Of a stretch of 64,000 nucleotides of DNA, positions 56,601 through 64,000 are shown one piece after another. Made by a program: the position numbers and the translations under genes. The notes under the pieces were generated by a model that did not search any database, was not told where the DNA came from, and worked only from the letters and a program-made list of their open reading frames with translations. Each line of letters begins with the position of its first letter. Within the stretch, counting starts at the first letter, position 1. Source of the stretch: Tricholoma matsutake (lineage: Eukaryota > Basidiomycota > Agaricomycetes > Agaricales > Tricholomataceae); the NCBI GenBank assembly GCA_026075535.2, contig AP026549.1, positions 5,766,001 through 5,830,000 of the forward strand. The letters are read 5' to 3'.

Positions 56601-56664
56601 CATTGACTTGGATGTGGTTGAAGATGATGGTGCTTGTGAATGGGAGGATGATGATGATCTCTAA
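53620..56664 (+). pseudogene. Agaricomycete repeat-protein gene, plus copy, N-terminus missing
   Basis: Several frames join into one recognisable protein. A coiled-coil region comes first (53630-54530: LSEAQVTINPLQASKLALSNQ; TLAQLEKKYSNLQDQL; LALAQKNLKQSHSQ), then GIYTQETQNLIHLLVKAGC. Next follow EGYVASQIQLGFEMADT with GSGDGTSHWNVQYYSWH (54489-54620), FVWAGCGCHKDLNSVQGG (about 55135-55190), LLANRDNAAVLADM, ACGGIKATQLAGVL, HKDDKKGHH, TNDVNEGALGAFRIQM (about 56040-56085), and a charged coiled-coil end with an acidic tail EDPEDEGEFIDLDVVEDDG. I recall large families of such hypothetical proteins in mushroom genomes but know no function. The ordered D, D and E residues in conserved blocks allow a transposase-like fold (inference). 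At least five frame changes and in-frame stops make this copy dead. Confidence 0.65.
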
Positions 56665-56900
56665 TATTAGAATGCAGTCATTTACAGGCACCATTATGGA
56701 CATATATCACTGTATTTTGGTGTAATAACAATCTATACTATATAATAACATGGCTACATGTCTCATTTGACTGGGGAGAACCATGTACAAACTCAAAATT
56801 TGAGTGGAGACAGCAGGGTCACTGTTTTGGCCAATTTATTACATAAGTGTCCAAATCCAGCTGACACAGCTATAGCTGGAATTGCCCACTCCCAGTACAA
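56377..56900 (+). repeat. Left arm of a large inverted repeat
   Basis: Inverted copy of 57197-57716, near-identical: both encode the C-terminal segment of the repeat-protein gene (MISKSNLEHSEMQVL-type frame with the EIDDDIGVEDPEDEGEFIDL acidic tail) and share the 3' flank CATTTGACTGGGGAGAACC. The arms are about 520 bp with a spacer of about 300 bp. Confidence 0.88.
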
Positions 56901-57082
56901 GTTTGGATGCAGTATGTTTACTCTATAAGTAACACAATTCTAGAATTAAGCAACAAGCTGTCTGTGTTTTCTTGCCATGGTAGTGAGCTGATGCCATCAA
57001 TCACATAAACATACAAACATATCCTAAAAGTTAAATGAGTGCTAGGTTCTCATAGATCTCATCAACAGAGGGTCGTCATCTT

Positions 57083-57200
57083 GTGCAAAAAATCCTCATT
57101 GACGCATCTCCCTTTGAACCCCATAATGATCAGATCACTGGTGTTTGCAAAACTTTAGATGGGATCAATATCTTGATTGTCAGTGCAACAGGTAGTGGGA
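57083..57200 (+). pseudogene. Truncated RecQ/DEAD-type helicase N-terminus
   Basis: Reads VQKILIDASPFEPHNDQITGVCKTLDGINILIVSATGSG and is cut in the Walker A motif: ATGSGK(T) is expected but the sequence switches to the inverted-repeat arm at GGTAGTGGGAGTGGGC. Q-motif-like FEPHNDQI plus ATGSG matches the start of RecQ-like ATP-dependent DNA helicases that are multi-copy in agaricomycetes. Only about 40 codons remain; not functional. Confidence 0.65.
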
Positions 57201-57716
57201 GTGGGCAATTCCCGGCTATAGCTGTGTCAGCTGGATTTGGACACATATGTAATAAATTGGCCAAAACAGTGACCCCACTGTCTCCACTCAAATTTTGAGT
57301 TTGTACATGGTTCTCCCCAGTCAAATGAGACATGTAGCCATGTTATTATATAGTGTAGATTGTTATTACACCAAAATACAGTGATATATGTCCATAATGG
57401 TGCCTGTAAATGACTGCATTCTAATATTAGAGATCATCATCATCCTCCCATTCACAAGCACCATCATCTTCAACCACATCCAAGTCAATGAACTCCCCTT
57501 CATCCTCTGGGTCTTCCACTCCAATATCATCATCTATTTCCTCCATTCTGCTGTCCAGGCAAATTCCACTCCCCTGCTTCCAAAGACAAAATTGCACCAA
57601 TAAGGGCAATTTTAAGGTCTCCAACTTTGGATCTTGAAGATACTTTGTCAAGATTGGGAGCACCTGCATTTCTGAATGCTCCAAGTTGCTTTTTGAGATC
57701 ATTTCCTACCATTATG
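57197..57716 (-). repeat. Right arm of the inverted repeat / C-terminus of the minus gene copy
   Basis: Mirror of 56377-56900. On the minus strand 57702-57427 encodes the same 91-residue segment as 56389-56664 with one or two substitutions. The family A LTR abuts it at 57713. Confidence 0.88.
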
Positions 57717-58148
57717 AGGGCAACCTCAGCCTCTAGCAAAGGGAAATCCAAAGTTAAAACTATACTACATATTACAGGGATTGGAGGCGCACCTAGCAAA
57801 GGGAAATCTGAAGAGAAAACTCTAAGGACCCCTTTGCCAATGCCCAGTATATGTGAAGACTGCAAAAATCAAATAATAATCTAAAAATAGAAAAGGCAGA
57901 GATAGGCAGATCAAGGCCACCAAATGACATCATACCAAGGAGTATGTGTCAGAAGGGGTGCTCCACCTACAAATATAAAACTGTCGACATGCACAAATGT
58001 GATAGAAAGGGAAATTAGTAATAAAATAAGGAAGAATCATAAAAAATGAAGAATTGAAGGAAATGAAGTGAGGAACAATATAGGATGAATATAAAAAATA
58101 GGAGAAACACACAGGGCACCCCCCTGAGTCCCCCCTAGTCTCCTTACA
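57713..58148 (-). repeat. Family A 3' LTR (minus copy)
   Basis: 436 bp, about 85-90 percent similar by eye to 4418-4843 reversed. It retains the duplicated GGATTTCCCTTTGCTAG words and AGAGTTTTCTCTTC at the inferred RNA start. Confidence 0.88.
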
Positions 58149-60555
58149 TCACCCCCTCTCTAAGATGCATTGCCCTGATGCATTCAAAATCACATACAAC
58201 CAAAGTCAGTGACTTGAATGTGACGTGGTGCAGCAGTGTGCCATTGGTGGAATTCCTTGACCAACCGAGGGGCACTCACATTGGACTCTTTGACCCATGA
58301 GTTCTCCTCATACCAATAACTCTTCCAGTGCACCAAATACTGGAGTTTTCCTCAACACAACCAGCTGTCCAAGATTGACTCAACTTTGTACTGGGGTTCT
58401 CCCTCGATCACTGTAGGCAGCAGTGGTGGATGTGAATGGCATCCTGGGAATGGATCTGGGGGAGCTGGAAGGAGTTTTATGACATGTAAGACTGGGTGGA
58501 GTCTGGACATGGAGGCTGTGAGGTGTAGACGATAGGCATGCATTCCAACACACTTGACAATGGGGAAAGGTCCCAGGAAGTGATGAGCAAGTTTCTTGAA
58601 CAGACACATAGTGGAGATGTCACTGGAGTCAAGATAAACTTGATCACCAACCTTGTACTGAGAAGTCAAAGAATGGCATTGGTTGTAAAAGCACACCATG
58701 TCGTCCTTCGCCTTCACTAAGGCTGCCTTTGCCTCCTCCAAGCTATCCCTCATGCATTCTGTGAACTCATTCACCGTCTCAATGTGTGAGGGAGTTTGGC
58801 AAGGTTCAAATCCCATCCATGGATGTCATCCAGTGTCTAAGAGGAAAGAGGTCTGTTGAGTTGAAGCATGGACATGGTTGTTGTATCCAACCTTGGCCTA
58901 GAGGAGAAGATCATCCCAATTGTCCTGGTGCTCATTGACAAAGATGCAGATGTACTGCTCCAGTTCCTGGTTGACTTGCTCAGTCTGGCCATCAGTTTGT
59001 GGGTGACAGGCAGTTGAAGCAAGGAGTTTGATCCCCAGAAGTTGGTACAGCTCGCAAGTGAACTCTGCTACAAACTGAGAGCCACAGTCAGAGAGGAAAG
59101 CACCAGGAAGTCCATGTAATTCCCACACATGGTGGAGATAGAGTTGGCCAGCACCCAGGGCACTGACAGTGGTGTGAGTGGGAATGAAGTGAGCACATTT
59201 TCCTGCTGAATCAACTGTGCACATCACTGCATCAAACCCATTTGACTCTGGCAACTCCACCACAAAGTCAACACTGACAACATCCCAATGACTCTCTGGA
59301 ACAGGAAGAGGGTGTAGCTCACCAATGGGTTTGCGATGAGGAATCTTGGTGTGTAAGCAAAGGTCACATGTACAACAATACTGACCAATGAGTCATGACA
59401 TTTGTGGCCACCAATAATTCTGTGAGGTGAGCTCCAAGGTCTTCCAGCATCCAGGATGACTGGCAATCTGTGAGTCATGGTGTTGGGATATGATGTGCCA
59501 GCAAAGGTCTGGGTCATTGGGGACATAGATGTGATCCCTGAAATACAACAAGTCCTCCTTTTCAGCCCACTCTGCCGCATGCAAGGAAAGTGTGGATCCC
59601 TTCCTCAGTTCTATAACAGCTCAGGCAACAACATCCTCATGTAAACTGCTACAGTTTGCACAATGAATGTCGCATAGGATGTCCCACTCCTCATCCTGGG
59701 GTGCAATGCCTTCCAGTACCTGAATGGTGAACAGGTCTGGCTGCAACAACACAATGTTTTGATTGTAATTGCTGCCATCCCCATGGTCTGCACATTGGGA
59801 GAGGGCATTGGTCTTCCCCATGCTGCGACCCAGATGGTGGTGCAAGGAGAAGTCAAATCTGGATAAATACAGGGACTAACAAGCTTGACAACGATTCAAT
59901 TTCTTGGCCATCATAAGGTACACAAGGTTCTTGTGATCCATCCAAATTTCCATCTTGTGTTGGGCACCCTCAAGGAAGTGTTGCCACTACTCAAGTGCAC
60001 ACATTATCATCAACATCTCCTTGTCATGGATCTTATAGTTTTGCTCTACAGCACTAAGGCTTTTGGAGTAGAGTGCAACAGGATGCCACTTCTGGTCCTC
60101 TGGAGACTGCTGAGACAATGCAGTGCCCATCGCAAAGTCAGAACTGTCAGCTTCTATATGAAAAGGGCACAAATTGTCAGCAAAGGTAAGAATGGGAGTG
60201 GAAGTGACCATCTCCTTAAGCTTTTCAAATGCCTCCTGCTGTGCATTATTCCACCTCCATGCCTCCTTTCCTGTCAAGTCAAACAGTGGTCATGCATGAT
60301 GTGAGAAATCTTTGATAAAACACCGATAGAAATTGATGAAGCCCAGGAAAGACTGCACCTCTTTCTTGTTCATGGGTGTCTGGCCCCATTCACCTTGATA
60401 GGATCCATCTCCACCTGACCCTCTGAGATAATCAGGCCAAAGTACTCAATCTTGGTCTTTTCAAACTCGCACTTGTCCTGATGAAGGTAGAGTTTGTACT
60501 GTCAAAGTCATTCTAGGATGAGGCATGTGATGCAATGGTGCTCTTCCTCTGCTGA
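57713..60555 (-). mobile_element. 5'-truncated family A chromovirus (minus)
   Basis: The 3' LTR lies at 57713-58148 (minus orientation TGTAAGGAGAC...CCCTCATA). Then, reading upstream on the minus strand: a chromodomain remnant (QYKVESILDSWL), integrase (59263-58898: CTVDSAGKCAHFIPTHT, SDCGSQFVAEF, NQELEQYICIFVNEH), the integrase zinc region, RNase H (60277-59987: EADSSDFAMGTALSQQ) and a short RT end (LYLHQDKCEFEKTKIEY). The element stops at about 60555, where the reading enters the repeat-protein gene. Gag, protease, most of RT and the 5' LTR are absent. Many TGA codons. Confidence 0.88.
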
Positions 60556-61310
60556 CAATGCTTGCATTGCATTGTAGACTGTGCTGTAAACTGGAGTTTC
60601 ACCTAGATGGCTGCTAATGCTATAGAGATCAGAAGGCACTAATGATGCAAAGTATAGCATGCCTCGAGCCAGTGGGAGTAGCCCTGCATTCTCAGAGCGA
60701 CAGAAGATCAGCAAGCTGATGGCATTTGAGACAACCTGTGGGCTCGCATCAGACTTCCACTCCCCATTGTAAAACATTCACATACCCCTTGTGCAGGGTG
60801 TCTATGTCTTTTTATAGTCACTCCTTCTTGTGTTTGAGGTTTTGGCTCAGCAATTTTTATGGCATGGTGCCATGTCAAAGGTTGATGTTCCATCATAATC
60901 CCAGCAACATGAGAGAGGGTGGCTGATCTGATATCTGCCCAGCAGGTTCATCATGAAGCATTAGAGCTGGTTGTGGAAGCATGTAGTCCCAATGAAGGTT
61001 TTACAGCTCCCTCTGCTTCTTTGACAAGAATCTTTTCCACAGTTTGGAGAGCAAATGAACGGAGAGCAGCATGAACAGGTTTAACTGTATTGTATGGCAC
61101 AGATAAGTATAGTGCAATGTCAGACTCCTCAGTTCCATGGCCATCAGGACAGGTAAACCAGTTGTGGAGAATTTCTGCAGGAGTGTGTGTGCTGTTTCCT
61201 TTAAGGAATGTACATGTGCTGCATGACTTTGAGAACAATGGATATTGGAATTATCCTCCTCTCGGTATTGGAATCCATAGTACAGAAATTCTGATGGATT
61301 CCACTTCACC
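60556..61310 (-). pseudogene. Agaricomycete repeat-protein gene, minus copy, N-terminal half
   Basis: Minus strand from 61310: AEILHNWFTCPDGHGTEESD, LYLSVPYNTVKPVHAALRSFA, VKPSLGLHAST; then HQPLTWHHAIKIAEPKPQT, a frame change, and VVSNAISLLIFCRSENAGLLPLARGMLYFASLVPSDLYS...ETPVYSTVYNAMQAL. These blocks are familiar from multi-copy agaricomycete hypothetical proteins related to the DUF6589 type (the assignment is from memory). The reading is joined at about 60555 to family A pol. With 57702-57427 it forms a gene whose middle was replaced by the retroelement. Confidence 0.6.
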
Positions 61311-61970
61311 TCTTTAATAGAAGCAAAGATAACCTGAAGTCTATCATTAACAGTGTGGGTGTCTCAAACATACTTCCTTTTCTTTTTTGGAGGGGAATAC
61401 AAGCCAGGGGATAGCACACCAGTGGCCAGCACAGTAGGGTCAGTGTTTTCATCATGCCCCCATTTAGATGTTGAGCACTGTAACACACATGTGCCAGATG
61501 ATAGTGAAGCATATTACAACACATGTCCGGTGATTGCCATAAAAGTGGTGAGGGTGGATAAGATAATAGAGAGGTCGAATTGGTGTGGTGGATGTTATAA
61601 TGTTACCATAAATTCTGCTGTTTCCAGGAAGCATGGCAGGACACCAAAAGGTTAGAGTACTTTGGACATGACTTGGACATGACTCCATGATCAGGTCATG
61701 GGATCATGCAGCATCTTATCGATCAGATTCCAAAGCACAATTGGTGCACTATGGTTCCACTAGCATGAGAAAAAGCAGACCATAAGAATTCATCAACATC
61801 CTTCCATATCAAAAAGTTCTGAATTCTTATATTTTGGTCTGCCTACAGAAGACTAAACATGAGCTGATGAGGGTTTTTCTAGACAAAACAGGCACATCAG
61901 ACTTTTCAACTGAAAATTGGGCCACTTTGGCATGTGACTGAAATTTTCATGTGGCCCTAAATTAGGAAAG
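61311..61970. other. No gene recognised
   Basis: AT-rich sequence with one 100-codon plus-strand ORF (61353-61655) lacking any known domain. Nothing else supported. Confidence 0.35.
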
Positions 61971-61973
61971 AGA

Positions 61974-62125
61974 GGGGCGAGATGGCTCAATGGTTAACTC
62001 CATCATCTCAATCAGGGGGACATACCCTTGCACTCTTGGTTTGAACCCTGACGGTCAATTCAATGCAGGATCAGTCTGATCTACAAGCAGGGCTCATAGT
62101 CCTACAACACCTTATATATATTTTT
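61974..62125 (+). repeat. tRNA-derived SINE-like sequence
   Basis: TGGCTCAATGG (61983-61993) matches an RNA polymerase III A box and GGTTTGAACCC (62038-62048) a B box with one C-to-T change, 44 bp apart. The ends do not pair as an acceptor stem, so this is not a functional tRNA but resembles the tRNA-derived head of a SINE. It is followed by an unrelated body and an A/T-rich tail (TATATATATTTTT, about 62113-62125). Confidence 0.55.
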
Positions 62126-62277
62126 CTCAACCCCTACCCGTACCTGTGAACACCATACCCATATGGTAACAGGTGCAGTATTACCACAGGTTTGGGTGGG
62201 TTTACTAGGGTTTTACAGGTTTCTACAGGTTTCTACAGTTGTATTATAAATATATATAACTAAACTACAACCTCCCT

Positions 62278-62545
62278 CACGTTTGCAGTGAGAGAGGGGG
62301 TGCATGGTGGCCATAGTCGCGTAGAACATGAGCAGAGCTCCTCAACTCACATTTGAAGTGAGCGAGGGGGGGACATGGTGGCTGTAGTCGCCAAGAACAG
62401 AATGAGAAACCCCCCCCCCCCGCTTGCGTTTGCAGTGAGAGAAGGGGGGGGTGCTGCCTGTAGTTGCCGAGAATGGAACAAGACACCCCCCCCACTCGCG
62501 TTTGCAGCGAGGGAGGGGGTGGTGGCCGTTGTCGCCTAGTAGTAA
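62278..62545. repeat. Minisatellite upstream of ORC3
   Basis: Four units of about 68-79 bp, each starting CGTTTGCAGTGAG or a variant (62280, 62348, 62427, 62500), then a G-run, GGTGGC and GTAGTCGCC. It ends about 115 bp before the ORC3 start codon, so it lies in the promoter or 5' UTR region. Confidence 0.75.
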
Positions 62546-62659
62546 CTAGATTAGGTCCAAATCTGACTTATCCGCAATTCATGCACACGTGACAGTCCCG
62601 TCATGTTCAGGGCAGGCAGGAATTCCTGTATTCTGCTGTCCAATTTGAAAGTCTAGGAA

Positions 62660-64000
62660 ATGAATAATGTTCCAAACCTAGATGACAATAACCAGGTATG
62701 TTATCCTCTCTCAGCTGTGTTTCCTTATTTTATGACGTTGCAGTCAGCCTTTTACATCCCTTACGCTGGTAAAGCACAATTAACTACTGCCACTCTTGAC
62801 GAAGATGAAAATGATGCAAATATTTCACTGCCATCTTCATCCTATCATGAACGGGATCTCCGTGGTGGTGAACAACTACGTTTCGAAGCGTATCGGGAGA
62901 CTTGGAGGAAATGCTTGGGCCGGGTACAAGTACGTGTTCATCTCGAGGTATTCGCTTCAGCTTCACTCATCCGTTAAAAGTCCATAATCCACGCACTATA
63001 TGCACCTGTAGTGGCTGACGTGGTGAAACAAGTCCACAGCTCCTATGATAATGTTCTGCCAGGGCTGCCTTATCCTGAGGTACCAGTAATCTCCATCACC
63101 AGTATGCGTTATTTATTGCCTCCTCCACTAGTCGTCTGAAATCTAGTTTCAGATCCCGCATCTGACTCGACCTTCTTGAACGAAGTCACTGCTCAGATAG
63201 ATTGCACGAACCTAGAAAACGAAGATGCCCAATCATTCACAACGCATCTCTACCCTACTGACTGTCTCAATATTATGTCAACTATGAAAGCCGTCGTTAC
63301 TGGATTCGTGGAAAGGCTAGATATATTGGAGCGAGGTGAGCATCTTTCTACTTGATACGCGCGCATTTTAGTCATACGTAAACGCAGTAAAACGCAGGCC
63401 GACAACCTCGCTCGCAAGCTATGACATCGGAAGGCTTATAGCGTGGTATACTGCAGTCTGTAAGGTTCACGGTACGAGTTCATGAGCATCCCTGTTATGC
63501 GTCTTGAACCAGCCTCAGAGCTCCACGAACACCCAAAACTCAAGCTTGTTGTGTTATTACACGATTTTGAACAGCTTGATCCGATTGTTGTTCAGGATCT
63601 ATTCTACATCTGCAGGTTCGTAGCATCAACGTTATGTCGGGTTGTGTTGTATGCTAAACTAATACCTCAGTCTTCACGTTCCTCGTCTACCATTGGTCTT
63701 TATCCTATCTTTATCTTCTCTATCCTCGCCGTCATATTTGCATATTGCCTACCCTCGGTCAACACTAGCTCTCCTCCGTGTTCGCAATTTTGTCGTTCCC
63801 TCGGGTCCCAAAGTCTTGGAAGAAGTTTTACTGAAGGTATCTGTGATCTGATTGAATCGTAACGTCCCTTGCTCAATATGAACACTAGACTTTCTTTGAC
63901 ATCAATTTCGATCCAGATATCGTAATTGGCCCCGCTTTTTTGGGTTTCCTGACGGATTATTTTATTCGCCAAAACGCGTCTCTGGATTCTATCTTGACCA
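62660..64000 (+). CDS. ORC3: Origin recognition complex subunit 3 (partial, 3' end outside the window)
   Basis: ORC3 is a subunit of the six-protein complex that marks replication origins and helps load MCM2-7. Exons: 62660-62695, 62744-62929, 62981-63101, about 63147-63335, 63388-63471, about 63513-63615, 63671-63836, and 63889 to the edge; the introns are 41-55 bp GT-AG. Two acceptors are ambiguous (63146 or 63152; 63512 or 63518). Diagnostic blocks: MNNVPNLDDNNQ start, FEAYRETWRKCLGRVQ, VLPGLPYPEVPVISIT, HLYPTDCLNIMSTMKAVVTG, LKLVVLLHDFEQLDPIVVQD (the Walker B-like strand of the ORC3 AAA+-like fold), YPRSTLALLRVRNFVVPSGP, TFFDINFDPDIVIGPAFLGF. No frame error seen. Confidence 0.88.

Noticed and set aside
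53620..56664. Assigning the repeat-protein gene to KDZ transposons
   Set aside because: No N-terminal cysteine cluster typical of that group was found and the motifs do not match what I recall; left unassigned.
61974..62056. A functional tRNA gene
   Set aside because: A and B boxes are present, but acceptor and anticodon stems do not pair and the B box has a changed C.

Overview
The window looks like nuclear DNA of a mushroom-forming basidiomycete (Agaricomycetes). The host genes have many 49-63 bp GT-AG introns, their best matches in memory are agaricomycete MCM4, ORC3 and a fungal D-lactate dehydrogenase, and most of the remainder is transposable element (TE) sequence. I count only three recognisable host loci: a probably frameshifted D-lactate dehydrogenase (29075-30284, +), MCM4 (30476-33817, -, convergent with it), and the 5' part of ORC3 (62660 to the window end, +).

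Layout. 1-14 kb: an old minus-strand Ty3/Gypsy chromovirus (family B) broken up by a TA-flanked MITE, two hAT-like elements, a complete plus-strand Ty3 element of family A (4418-10446, TSD GGCAG) and low-complexity 'exon/intron cassette' DNA. 14-18.6 kb: fragments of another Gypsy lineage interrupted by a composite insertion that holds a foldback element and a hAT-like element. 18.6-26 kb: a complete family B chromovirus (18614-26035, TSD TTCAC). 26-28 kb: a 1.7 kb non-autonomous hAT with a perfect 8-bp TSD. 29-35 kb: the gene island (D-LDH, MCM4) followed by a pogo-like TA-flanked element. 37.1-53.3 kb: two family C chromoviruses, one nested head-on in the gag of the other, each with an exact TSD (CAGCA outer, TCATT inner). 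53.6-61.3 kb: two damaged tail-to-tail copies of an agaricomycete repeat-protein gene, one of them fused to a truncated family A element. 62-64 kb: SINE head, minisatellite, ORC3.

Shared features. All three LTR families carry, 2 nt after the 5' LTR, a 10-12 nt primer-binding site complementary to the LTR about 30 nt downstream of a TATA-like box. This is the arrangement of Tf1/sushi self-primed retrotransposons. All three place pol in the -1 frame of gag, and family C has a canonical G GGT TTT slippery heptamer directly before the gag TAG. Family C also has extra reading frames between pol and the 3' LTR (a zinc-knuckle protein and a small single-pass membrane protein), and this region differs between its two copies. 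Nearly every nonsense codon in the elements is TGA, mostly where arginine is expected, so C-to-T change at CpG (CGA to TGA) looks like the main decay process.
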